This document shows positions 1 through 7,947 of a stretch of 64,000 nt of DNA, piece by piece; positions within the stretch are counted from its first letter, which is position 1, and every line of letters begins with the position of its first letter. Source of the DNA: CALCEB01 sp035531475 (GTDB taxonomy: Bacteria; Acidobacteriota; Terriglobia; UBA7540); assembly GCA_035531475.1 (NCBI GenBank), contig DATKST010000192.1, forward strand, positions 1-64,000, written 5' to 3'. A model generated the notes under the pieces. The model was not told the origin of the DNA, did no database searches, and worked only from the letters and a program-made list of their open reading frames with translations. The position numbers and the translations under genes are program-made.

Positions 1-1421
1 ATGGCATTGGCCTCATCATCACCATTGCCGCCGAAATAGGTGGAATAGGCGAGAGATGCGCCGCCCGGCTTGAGTTGGCTTGCAAAGGCGTCCTGGCAAG
101 CGCCGTTCGAATCCAGGGCGCATGTGCTTTGATAAGTCCCCAGGGTAACCGGGAAATCCTTGGAAGTCGCCTCACCGGTCACAAAGGCGTTTCCCGTTGC
201 GTCAACGGCAATCCCATACCCGGTGTCATCCCCGCTGCCTCCCAAGTAGGTCGAGTAAACCAGGGTTGAAGTGGAGGGCGTGAGCTCCATGACAAAAACG
301 TTGCCCAGGCACGTCCCTCCGCATCCGCCGGGTTGGATGCTACCGGGAACGTTTGGGAAATCAAGGGAAAGGGTGTTGCCGGTGACATAGGCATTGCCCG
401 AGCTGTCGAGAGCGACGCTCTGGGCGCTATCGAGAAGGCTTCCGCCGATATAAGTGGAATAGGTCAGGACCGGATCGATCACCAGCGGCAGTCCCTTGTC
501 ATAGCTTCCAACCTGGAAACCGACCAGGGCCTGGCCGCGCCGGTTCGCCTTCTTCACGACGTAACTGGCCTTGACAAAGTTCTTGCGCAGGACGCCCGCG
601 CCTTGCCGGGACACCTGATAGGCAACGGGTTTTGCAAAGCGCACCGTTCCGGCGGGAGTGGCCATCACCAGGTTCCCTTGCGAATCCACACCGAGTCCAC
701 TCCGGAGAGTTTCACTCGCCCTCCGTCCCGCGCCAGCCAGTCCGTCGATGGAAAGGCTGATGACTGCGGGGTTGGCGCCGGGCGAAACGTCGAAATCGTA
801 TTCCAGATGGCCCTGCGACCCGTAATAAACAAGGTTCACTCCCGGATAGATGGCGTTGTACGCCACCTTCGAATATTGGGGAATGCCCGTGTGCCAGTGG
901 GCGGGGTTCTGGCCGATGAAGTAGTTGCTCTTTCCGGGAAGTTCACCAAGTCCCGTGGCCTGCGCGGCGGGGCTGGAGCCGGCAAGATCAAACCGTAAAA
1001 CGTCAATTTTCGCGGCAGGAGCTTTTCGCCCCTGCTGATTCCCGGAGGCAGGCCGCTTCGAGTGCATCTTACGGGCTTGACTCAGCTCAAGCACAGCATT
1101 GTGGTCTGTCAAGAAGAGTGAGTAGCCGTCGCCCCTGGAAATGAACTTCACGCGGGGATCCGTCTGTCCCTGATTCGCCTCGAAGATCAGTGGTAAATGG
1201 AGGTAACTTTCAACCACATTCTGCCGAAGTTCCGGTTTAAGGGATGCCGCAGGACTGCTGGCGGACTTAGCGCTCGTTCGCTGCAAGGGAGGCCCCAACG
1301 GCGCGGATGAAAGCTTCACGGGTCTCCCCCAAGGCGTCAGAAGCATAAGAGCCAACAGAAGAGCTAATCCCAGCCAAGCGGAGCCTATACGAAGGCTATT
1401 ACCCCTCACTTCCTCTTGCAT
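1..1421 (-). CDS. SBBP beta-propeller repeat protein, C-terminus outside window
   Basis: The reading frame is open on the minus strand from an ATG at 1421 to the window edge, so at least 473 residues are present and the C-terminus is missing. A GAGGAGG ribosome site lies just upstream. Residues about 10-28 are hydrophobic (signal peptide or anchor). Next comes the N-terminal domain usual in these proteins, recognised by FEANQGQTDPRVKF, SRGDGYSLFL and NYFIGQNPAHW. From about residue 320 SBBP repeats begin: YSTYIGGS, YSTYLGGSGDDTGYGIAVD and YSTYFGGNGDDEANA, each followed by a GNAYVTG-type strand. The family forms secreted or surface beta-propellers of unknown ligand and is expanded in Acidobacteria. 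Function beyond an exported propeller cannot be stated. Confidence 0.88.
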   Translation of the reverse strand, partial: MQEEVRGNSLRIGSAWLGLALLLALMLLTPWGRPVKLSSAPLGPPLQRTSAKSASSPAASLKPELRQNVVESYLHLPLIFEANQGQTDPRVKFISRGDGYSLFLTDHNAVLELSQARKMHSKRPASGNQQGRKAPAAKIDVLRFDLAGSSPAAQATGLGELPGKSNYFIGQNPAHWHTGIPQYSKVAYNAIYPGVNLVYYGSQGHLEYDFDVSPGANPAVISLSIDGLAGAGRRASETLRSGLGVDSQGNLVMATPAGTVRFAKPVAYQVSRQGAGVLRKNFVKASYVVKKANRRGQALVGFQVGSYDKGLPLVIDPVLTYSTYIGGSLLDSAQSVALDSSGNAYVTGNTLSLDFPNVPGSIQPGGCGGTCLGNVFVMELTPSTSTLVYSTYLGGSGDDTGYGIAVDATGNAFVTGEATSKDFPVTLGTYQSTCALDSNGACQDAFASQLKPGGASLAYSTYFGGNGDDEANA

Positions 1422-1523
1422 TTACATGCCTCCTCAGGCGATAGCTAGACGGTAACTCAAAGGTAAACCTTGGTATCCTGAAATATCATGCAATCGGGCA
1501 TCATGTCAACCGGTTCTTGGCTT

Positions 1524-1597
1524 GCTGTAGCGGTGGTCTCTGACCGCCGGAAGCTGTTGAAAAATAAAAGTCGGCGGTCAGAGACCGCCGCTACAGC
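1524..1597 (+). repeat. 74-bp palindromic repeat, family A, copy 1
   Basis: About 26-bp inverted arms starting GCTGTAGCGG and ending CCGCTACAGC surround a 22-nt centre with CTGTTGAAAAATAAAAG. Each arm has its own inner palindrome CGGCGGTC-TCT-GACCGCCG, here with one mismatch. Same orientation as the copy at 51063 and opposite to those at 21717 and 58866. Confidence 0.9.
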
Positions 1598-2050
1598 CGC
1601 GAAACGGGTCCACCGCCGTTGGCCTTGTGCCAATACCCTTCAAGAGCCGATTCTCCCGGTCGCAGACGGGCGGTCCAGCGATGACTTCTTCCTCCGCTCG
1701 AGGCCGGGCTGGAAACAGCCCAAATCACAGCCCCGGCATGTCCGCCACTTTTGATCTTCGGCAGAAGGCTTCAAGGGCTTGACCCCGATTTCCACAAGAG
1801 TATACACCCACGGTGACCGGCATCGAGGCTTCCGGCGGTTCCTTAACTTATTAATAACTATAGACTTATCTCTATAGCGGCGGACGGAAGCGCCGCAACC
1901 AATTGATAATACACGATATAACTCTCGGTTCGGCGGATAGTGCTGCAAGCGGAGGGATTTCTCACGGCAGCGCGAGCGGCGATAACCCTTGCTGCAGTCG
2001 CTATGACTTCAAAAATCAGACGCTGTATACCAGGGGATAGTGACGCAATT

Positions 2051-2183
2051 TGTTCCTTCATCGTCATTCCCGCGAAAGCGGGAATCCACTCCGAATATCG
2101 CAGTGGCATTCCGAACTCGTGCCGAAAAAGGGATTGATGGATCCCCGCCTTCGCGGGGATGACGGTGGCGAACAATGTCACAA
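2051..2183 (+). repeat. ATTCCCGCG-type palindromic repeat, family B, copy 1
   Basis: About 133 bp. It contains ATTCCCGCGAAAGCGGGAAT near the left end and a GGATCCCCGCC...GGGGATGAC palindrome near the right end. The middle segment (GGCATTCCGAACTCGTGC) is shared with the copies at 23664 and 57098, which lie in reverse orientation. The 20-bp core has the ATTCCC-N8-GGGAAT form of the Neisseria dRS3 repeat; no relationship beyond form is claimed. Confidence 0.85.
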
Positions 2184-2266
2184 AACATCAAACTGAGTCA
2201 CTACCTACCAGGGCGAGGAGTTGACAAGCGAACCCGTGAAAATACCGGGAAGGCTGGATCCATGCA

Positions 2267-4807
2267 TCAGCGGATGCGAAGCCGGAGAGAATCTGCAAAC
2301 ACCTCAAATGGAGCCCAATAGTATGGCTTGTGAAAAGCGCTCTTGGACCCGATCATCGCTCGTTGCGCATCACGGAGCGCGGCGGCGGGGCTCGATCCGT
2401 GGCGAAGGCCCGCATACAGTCGGGCCATCAGTTGAGCTGTGGATTGATCATCCACTTCCCAAAGTCCGGCGATCACGTGACGGGCCCCGGCCCGCAGGAA
2501 TGCCCAGGCAAAACCCACCAGTCCCTCGCCCGCATAGGCTCGCGCTCCGGCGCTTCGGCAGGCCGAAATGGTCACCAAATCAGCCCGAATCGGCAAGTGG
2601 TCCACCTCCCTTGCATAGAGTTTGTAGTTCTCCTGGTGCGGAGAAAGGATGATCGCGGAATCCAGCGGGTCTTCCCGATTGGAGGTGGCGTGCGCGGCAA
2701 AATGGATGAAGGAAAAACGCCGGGGACGCGCGGCCGCGTAAGCGCCGGGTTCGGCGGAAGCGTCCGTGAGCACTAACTTGCCGGCAGATGGAAATTGCTC
2801 CTGAATTTCCTCGATCTCATCTTTGGCGTTGAGAAGCCGCGGAAAGCGGTCCGGGTCCGCGCTCACCGGGTCGCCGATCAGCAAGAGCGATGGCCGCGGT
2901 GGCCTGGCAGGAGTAAGGTGTCCCGCCAAGGTGCTTAGAGAAGGCACAACTGAAATGGTGACGTCCTCAATCCAATAGTGCGGACTCGGCAACGGGACTG
3001 GAATGGTTCCAAAATTCAAGTCGTAGAGCGCGCCATCCGGGGCGATGGCCACGTTCGACCCCCGCGGAATCAAGGAGCGGGCCGGAGCCAGCAAGACCTC
3101 GTAAAGCTCATGGCCTGATGGACTGCCGCTCACAAGCGGATCGCCAAGATTATCGATGGAGCGCCGGTAAGCCTCCACTTGTCGCGTAATCTTCGCTTGA
3201 GCGGGCAACGTAAACCGAGTCAGGCCCGCAGGGGTAATCATCCATAAGAATGACCGTTGGGGGGCAATCCAATAAGAGAGGAAGATGGTGCGCGATCGGC
3301 GCGCCAGGGTTTCAAGCTGGGCAACTGTGACCGGAACGGGCGGGCGATCATTGCCCCGCAGCCTTTCGGAGAGCAGACGGGCGCGGCTACTCTCCGCCAC
3401 CCGCAACGCTTCCGCGTTGTGCCCGTGGACGGCGAGGAAATCCACGTAATCCTGGTAGAAGCGGATCAGGCTGGAAAGATAGGTGAGCCGGTGCTCGTCA
3501 TGGGTCAGCGCGGAGCGGGTGGAATTAACCAGCGCGAGCGTTTTCCGCCACTGCGCCTCGGCTTCTGCCGGACGCCCGGCCTTGACCAGTAATCGCGCCA
3601 GGCCGGCCCGCGCTTCGAGGATCATCTCAGGGTCGCGGATGCCAGACTGCGCTTTGGCCGCACCGAGGATGGACCGGTAGCGGCTCTGGGCTTCGTCATT
3701 GCTCTTTGTTGAAGCGGCAAGCCGCGCCGCGTTCAGAAGCGGGTAGAGGCGCTCCACCGGATTCTGCATCTGTTGTTGCAGCGCAAGAGCTTGGTTGTTG
3801 TAGTCCTCCGCTCTACGGAAATCACCCATATCCATCGAAGTGGTGGCGAGATCACAAAGCCAGTTGGCGATCCAAAATTTCTCCTGAGTCCGCCGCGCCA
3901 TGTTCAAAGCACGATGGTAATAGACCAGCGCGTTCTGCAGGTCTCCGTTGTCGTAATAGCAGTCTCCAATCCGGCCGAGGCTTACCTGCTGATCCCGCCA
4001 CAAGCCCGCGTCATGGGCGCGCCGTCCGGCTTGCTTGAACAGCCGGAGCGCTTTCTCGGTTCCGCCCAATTGCAGCTCGCAATATCCAAGGTTGTCGAGG
4101 GTCCTGGCAATCAGCCGGCGCGATGGAATTTTCTCAAAGAGGGGCAAGGCTTGCTGAAAGCGGTCAATGGCTTCGTCGTAGCGGGCGTTATTCATTCTGA
4201 GGAGCGCCAGGTCACCCAGGGCGCAAGCCTCAAAATAAGAATCTCCTTCCCGGCGCGCGCCTGCCAAGCCCTCAAGAAAAACTTCTTCAGCCGCCGGCGC
4301 ATTTCCCAAGCGCAGAAGGCTGACGCCTTGCCGGAGTTGAATTTCAGTGATGAGGGATTGGGATCCTGCCTGCCGGGCAAAGCGCAAGGCTTGTTGATAA
4401 GAGATGAGGGACTTTGGAAAATCAGGAATCGAGGATTCTGCCCAGCCGCGGTCGAGCCTCTGCCGCGCCATCAGCTCATCAGCGCCTGCAATGGGGGGAA
4501 TCTGTCCATCGATCAGGACTGAAGCGGCAGCCGGGTCACCCTCCACCAGCAGCACTTCTGCTTTAAGAAAGCGGAATTTCCAGTAATAGTCGCTGTTTCG
4601 CTCCTCCGGGGCGCGATTCAAACCCTGGTCCGCCAGCGCCAGGGCTTGGCGCGGTTCATCCTGCCGTTGGAGCAGCAGGGCTTTCTGATACACATCCCCC
4701 AGCGCCGCGCGTTCATGTCCAGTGCACGCAGCCATGCTCAGCGTCAGGAGCAGCAGACTGAGGCGGACACTCAGCTCTCGCTCTTCGCTTGCGCCCACTC
4801 CATTCAC
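2267..4807 (-). CDS. TPR-CHAT domain protease, probable lipoprotein
   Basis: 846 residues from a GTG start 7 nt after the stop of the upstream gene. The N-terminus carries a hydrophobic stretch ending LSMAAC (Cys28), resembling a lipobox, so it may be membrane-anchored outside the cytoplasm. Residues about 35-400 are TPR-like helical repeats (for example YYDNGDLQNALVYYHRAL). The C-terminal third is a CHAT domain, a caspase-like cysteine protease fold, with the expected catalytic His706 in HFAAHA and Cys750 in ISACRSAG, followed by GLVGFAWAFLRAGARHVIAG. It is the last gene of a four-gene operon with an ECF sigma factor and an anti-sigma factor. CHAT proteases with TPR partners act in stress or immune proteolysis elsewhere; the substrate here is unknown. 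Confidence 0.9.
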   Translation of the reverse strand: MNGVGASEERELSVRLSLLLLTLSMAACTGHERAALGDVYQKALLLQRQDEPRQALALADQGLNRAPEERNSDYYWKFRFLKAEVLLVEGDPAAASVLIDGQIPPIAGADELMARQRLDRGWAESSIPDFPKSLISYQQALRFARQAGSQSLITEIQLRQGVSLLRLGNAPAAEEVFLEGLAGARREGDSYFEACALGDLALLRMNNARYDEAIDRFQQALPLFEKIPSRRLIARTLDNLGYCELQLGGTEKALRLFKQAGRRAHDAGLWRDQQVSLGRIGDCYYDNGDLQNALVYYHRALNMARRTQEKFWIANWLCDLATTSMDMGDFRRAEDYNNQALALQQQMQNPVERLYPLLNAARLAASTKSNDEAQSRYRSILGAAKAQSGIRDPEMILEARAGLARLLVKAGRPAEAEAQWRKTLALVNSTRSALTHDEHRLTYLSSLIRFYQDYVDFLAVHGHNAEALRVAESSRARLLSERLRGNDRPPVPVTVAQLETLARRSRTIFLSYWIAPQRSFLWMITPAGLTRFTLPAQAKITRQVEAYRRSIDNLGDPLVSGSPSGHELYEVLLAPARSLIPRGSNVAIAPDGALYDLNFGTIPVPLPSPHYWIEDVTISVVPSLSTLAGHLTPARPPRPSLLLIGDPVSADPDRFPRLLNAKDEIEEIQEQFPSAGKLVLTDASAEPGAYAAARPRRFSFIHFAAHATSNREDPLDSAIILSPHQENYKLYAREVDHLPIRADLVTISACRSAGARAYAGEGLVGFAWAFLRAGARHVIAGLWEVDDQSTAQLMARLYAGLRHGSSPAAALRDAQRAMIGSKSAFHKPYYWAPFEVFADSLRLRIR

Positions 4808-4814
4808 AACTCAA

Positions 4815-5567
4815 TCATGGATAGCCTTGCCCGTTTCCGGACGTGTGCGCCGCCGTCACTTGTCCTTCCACCGGGCAACCCAGTTCAACGCGAAGCATCG
4901 TCAAACTTCGCTGATAAGGCTGGATCAGGAACTCTGCAAGATGAACCTTGCCAAAGTGAGGAACGAATAGGACATTCCCCTTGGATTCAACCCCGCGCGC
5001 CTGGGGGTGAACCTCCCTGACGAGTGAGCAGAGCAAGGCGCCACCTCGCGGAGGGATGGTGATCTCTTCCTGCCCTTGTAACAGTTCGCGCTGCCAATCC
5101 TTGTCAGATTCCAGGCGGCCGCAAACCCGGTCGTAGGTGTCGAGTTCGGTAAAAGCAGCAGTCTCCAAATGAACATCCACCGGATTACCCGCGATACGCA
5201 AATTCACAAAGTAGCTGCCGAGCGGAATAATGGAAGGCTGCCCACCGGCTTCCGGATGTTTCGAGGTAAGGTGAGCCACCACAAGGTCCGCCGTCACTTG
5301 GCCAAGGATATTGAGCTTTTCGACGGTGGCGGTTATCAGCGTATTGTACGCCTTGTCCTTGGCGCTATAGCTTCCGATTGCCTGAGTCTTGGCCAAGCGG
5401 AAGGAGACCATCTGTTTGTAGTTGAAATCCTCCACACGAGACGTGCAGTAACCCCCAGACTGGGGTAGGGCGCTGGCCGCCTGCACTTCGATGAGCTCGT
5501 TGAAGGGTAGCGTGATCTGACCCGACACTCCGGTGGAGAGGGCATGGTACAGGAATCGCTTTTCCAC
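4815..5567 (-). CDS. hypothetical protein of sigma/CHAT operon
   Basis: 250 residues. I do not recognise a firm family. There is no signal peptide or membrane segment. The first half is rich in beta-type sequence, with ITATVEKLNILGQVTADLVV reminding me weakly of choice-of-anchor P proteins; this is only a resemblance. The C-terminal part has few features beyond EITIPPRGGALLCSLV. It starts 8 nt after the anti-sigma gene and ends 7 nt before the CHAT gene, so it is co-transcribed with both. Position suggests it could be a substrate, regulator or cargo of the CHAT protease (inference). Confidence 0.75.
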   Translation of the reverse strand: MEKRFLYHALSTGVSGQITLPFNELIEVQAASALPQSGGYCTSRVEDFNYKQMVSFRLAKTQAIGSYSAKDKAYNTLITATVEKLNILGQVTADLVVAHLTSKHPEAGGQPSIIPLGSYFVNLRIAGNPVDVHLETAAFTELDTYDRVCGRLESDKDWQRELLQGQEEITIPPRGGALLCSLVREVHPQARGVESKGNVLFVPHFGKVHLAEFLIQPYQRSLTMLRVELGCPVEGQVTAAHTSGNGQGYP

Positions 5568-5575
5568 GAGTCCTC

Positions 5576-6259
5576 CTAGTTGTATTCAACAGCAAAGCGG
5601 TATCTGCCAACTTCGCCCGTACCGCCTGGCGAAGTGCGCACAATCAGAGTGTAATCGCCAGGCGGTGTGCGCGATGAATCCAGAAGCAAGTTTAACGTGT
5701 CGCTGGTTTCAGAACGGGGGACGGTGAGCGAAGCGCGGACCGGGCCCGAAGTTTCGCGGATTTGGCACAAGTAGGCCGGTGTGTTGCTGGGTGGAAGATC
5801 CACAAATAGGGTGTAGAATCTTGCGCCCCCCGGCACGTCGATCACCTGGACTGCGCCGCGCGAAGCGGAATGCAGGGCGAAGGCGGGGACGGGCTGCAGG
5901 GCGGTCGCCTGTACCAGCCGGGCCTTGAGCCCGGGGACGGTCACAAGTTCCAAATATCCGGCCATCACCAGGAGAGCCACGGCGGCAAGCGCCGGCGTCA
6001 TGGCCTGCGGGACCAGCCATTTCCTCAGCCACTCCCACCGCGCTGGACTTGCCGGTCTCTCGCGGAGTTCTCCTTCTTTGAAAACGTCCCGCGCATTATC
6101 AGCCAGCATGGCCTCCGCCGTCAAGGCCTCCGCGCACTCCCGGCAAATGAAATAGTGCTCTTCAAAAGCTTCGAGCTCAGAACCCGCCATTTCGCCCAGC
6201 AGGAATCGCTCGACGGCCTGATTGCGAACCGCTTCTTCATGGTCCATGATTGCCCCCAT
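5576..6259 (-). CDS. zinc-finger anti-sigma factor (zf-HC2 type)
   Basis: 227 residues. The N-terminal cytoplasmic part has the HxxxCxxC signature of zinc-binding anti-sigma domains (His35, Cys39, Cys42 in HYFICRECAEAL). A single membrane segment follows at about 88-106 (TPALAAVALLVMAGYLELV). The remaining 115 residues would then be outside the cytoplasm and look beta-rich, ending PPGDYTLIVRTSPGGTGEVG. This is the layout of a membrane anti-sigma factor that binds its cognate ECF sigma factor, here the gene just upstream. The second start, MDHEEAV, four codons in, is equally possible. Confidence 0.85.
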   Translation of the reverse strand: MGAIMDHEEAVRNQAVERFLLGEMAGSELEAFEEHYFICRECAEALTAEAMLADNARDVFKEGELRERPASPARWEWLRKWLVPQAMTPALAAVALLVMAGYLELVTVPGLKARLVQATALQPVPAFALHSASRGAVQVIDVPGGARFYTLFVDLPPSNTPAYLCQIRETSGPVRASLTVPRSETSDTLNLLLDSSRTPPGDYTLIVRTSPGGTGEVGRYRFAVEYN

Positions 6260-6318
6260 TTAGTCCCCGTCCTGCGGGACCCATGGATTGCCCATCGAAT
6301 TTTCCGTCCTGTCCGGCC

Positions 6319-6885
6319 TCATGGGACCACCGCCTCAACTTTTTGTAGCGCCGCCTTGAAGCGCAGCCGGGCGCGATAAACCAACACTCGCAAGTAGTCA
6401 CGGCTCACACCCATCACTCGGCAGATTTCCTGCTTATTGGTCTCCTCCCAAAAGAGCATTTTCAGGATTTCCCGGTCCATCGCTGAAAGGCGGTCGAGAA
6501 CCTTTTTGACGATTCGCTTGCGGTCCTCGCTGACTAAGGATCCCTCCAAGTCAACGCTGAGGTCCGCCGGCTCGCTGTGTTCTTCCGGCAGCGGTCCATA
6601 CCGCGATTGGGCCCGGAACGCTTCCAAAAGCACATTGTTGCACACGGAGTTGACGAAGGCGCCCAGCCGCTCCGGATGTTCCAATCCACCCTTTTGCCGA
6701 AGAGTTTGCAGCACTCTCAAAAACGTTTCCTGGCGGATATCATCAATGCCTTGTGCAGACCGGAGGCGGTTGCGGAGTTTGAGCGTGAGGAGACTCCCGA
6801 AATAAGCAGTAAAGTGCGCTTCGACGGAAGAATCGCCTTCCGTGAGGCGGCGCAGGTAGTCCTCATCAAATGAATAGTTGTCCAA
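6319..6885 (-). CDS. RNA polymerase ECF-type sigma factor
   Basis: 188 residues from a TTG at 6885. Region 2 is visible as DEDYLRRLTEGDSS...LRNRLRSAQGIDDIRQETFLRVL and region 4 as LSAMDREILKMLFWEETNKQEI-CRVMGVSRDYLRVLVYRARLRF, the helix-turn-helix that reads the -35 element. The frame stays open upstream to 7107, but the extra 74 residues match nothing expected, and a good promoter (6906-6935) lies inside that extension, so the TTG start is preferred. It should recruit RNA polymerase to the operon or regulon controlled by the anti-sigma factor encoded next; the downstream CHAT gene is a likely target. Confidence 0.87.
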   Translation of the reverse strand: MDNYSFDEDYLRRLTEGDSSVEAHFTAYFGSLLTLKLRNRLRSAQGIDDIRQETFLRVLQTLRQKGGLEHPERLGAFVNSVCNNVLLEAFRAQSRYGPLPEEHSEPADLSVDLEGSLVSEDRKRIVKKVLDRLSAMDREILKMLFWEETNKQEICRVMGVSRDYLRVLVYRARLRFKAALQKVEAVVP

Positions 6886-6905
6886 AGCTATTTGAGAGCT
6901 ATCAC

Positions 6906-6935
6906 AGTATAGACTTCGGGCCTTTGCGGTTGCAA
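6906..6935 (-). promoter_or_regulatory. promoter of the sigma/CHAT operon
   Basis: Read on the minus strand: TTGCAA (6935-6930), 18-bp spacer, TATACT (6911-6906). It lies about 20 nt before the TTG start at 6885, giving a short leader, and supports that start over the upstream one. Confidence 0.55.
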
Positions 6936-7160
6936 GCACGCAGGTCCTTTTACGTTGCAGATGGTGGGATAGCGGTTTGTGGCTCCAGCCAGCAGGTGCG
7001 GCCGCCTCCTTGCGGGGACTGGACACTACAGCAACTGGGAAATCGGGGGTGTTCACCGCCGCACATGCACTCTGAACGTGAGAGTCCGGCACGCATCCTC
7101 CTTGCACCTTTCCTCAAACGGCTAAGTGCAGCATTTCGTATGTTCGCTCAAGTATTCCCG

Positions 7161-7229
7161 CAACCCCTCACCCGTCCCGCTACGCGGGCCACCCTCTCCC
7201 CGCTTGCGGGGAGAGGGGCTGAGGGGTTG
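7161..7229. repeat. CTCTCCCCGC palindromic repeat, family C, copy 1
   Basis: Nested palindrome beginning CAACCCCTCACCC and ending GAGGGGTTG, with the core CCCTCTCCCCGC...GCGGGGAGAGGG. The same core recurs at 14241, 22957, 24689, 26299, 47281 and 51305. Confidence 0.85.
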
Positions 7230-7684
7230 CTCCAGACCGTTGCAAGAATGCGCCACCGTAATCGCGAATGGCCGTACTAAGACTAGAACCATCCTACAAG
7301 CGTTACTGCGCATGAAATAGGCTGGAGCAAGGGCCCATCGCACCGCAGCCAACTCAGTTATCGTCGTTGAATGCTCCATCGAAACCGTTCGATGTGCTGT
7401 CAAACTCGACGCTTGGCCGGCCTCTGCCCAGCTCCCGCAGGCGGCGGACGATGATCCCGATCGCTACCAGCATAACGGCGGCGAAGGGGTGATCCGCCGC
7501 CGGCGACAGACCCCTTTGAACCAGTGTGCCCGCAAACCAATTCGCCAGACCAACACAGTAAATTCGCAATCTTGCCACCTTCCCGGTCCCCCATTTCATC
7601 CATTCGAATGCCGAGCCGTTTGTACATTGGTTAGTGAAATTCGAGCCTGCAGCGTTTCATCCGGCTTCCCGAAGTTAGGTTTTT

Positions 7685-7726
7685 CCGCGGGCGGCGCCTA
7701 CGTTGTTTCTTGATGTAGTCGCCCGG
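7685..7726. repeat. family D inverted repeat, copy 1
   Basis: Degenerate copy of the GCGGGTGGCGC-TACATTG...ATGTA-GCGCC hairpin unit. Confidence 0.6.
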
Positions 7727-7823
7727 AACAGGTGTAGGCTGGGGCTGCCGGTGAGCTGAGCGGTAGCGCCGCAGCCGTCCGCGCGGCATCCTGAATCTGG
7801 AATCTTGAATTCCGACTCTGCGT

Positions 7824-7895
7824 CGCGGGTGGCGAATACATTGGTTTTTATGTATTCGCCAGGGGCAAGCTCACGGCGTCCTGTCCATCGCGGCT
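7824..7895 (+). repeat. 72-bp direct repeat (family D), left copy
   Basis: Matches 8815-8886 at 69 of 72 positions by eye. It contains the hairpin GGCGAATACATTGG...TATGTATTCGCC followed by GGGGCAAGCTCACGGCGTCC. The two copies bracket the ORF at 7948-8805 in the same orientation. Confidence 0.9.
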
Positions 7896-7896
7896 G

Positions 7897-7939
7897 GTGG
7901 TGGCGCATACATGAAAAGCAAAGCAATGCGCCACCCGCG
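7897..7939. repeat. family D hairpin, copy 3
   Basis: GTGGCGCATACATGAAAAGC...AATGCGCCACCCGCG. The copy at 10392-10439 differs mainly by carrying an extra TAT. Confidence 0.8.
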
Positions 7940-7947
7940 AGGTTATT

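Larger units (their letters stand above)
1422..2266. other. intergenic stretch with two repeats
   Basis: No convincing gene. It holds one 74-bp palindromic repeat (1524-1597) and one long copy of the ATTCCCGCG-type repeat (2051-2183), which is followed by the motif AACTGAGTCACTACC at about 2190. Short ORFs here overlap the repeats and show no recognisable protein. Confidence 0.6.
6936..7947. other. repeat-rich stretch without a clear gene
   Basis: Holds a family C palindrome (7161-7229) and three family D copies (7685-7726, 7824-7895, 7897-7939). A minus-strand frame at 7354-7599 (81 codons, one hydrophobic segment PFAAVMLVAIGIIV) could be a small membrane protein or a gene remnant, but I see no support beyond the open frame. 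Confidence 0.5.

Noticed and set aside
333..998. 221-codon plus-strand ORF
   Set aside because: Antisense shadow of the SBBP protein, which is open on the minus strand to the window edge.
1640..1948. 102-codon minus-strand ORF in the first intergenic region
   Set aside because: No recognisable motif and no ribosome site; the composition looks non-coding.
6886..7107. N-terminal extension of the sigma factor to 7107
   Set aside because: The extra 74 residues match no sigma region and contain the probable promoter; the TTG at 6885 gives the normal ECF length.
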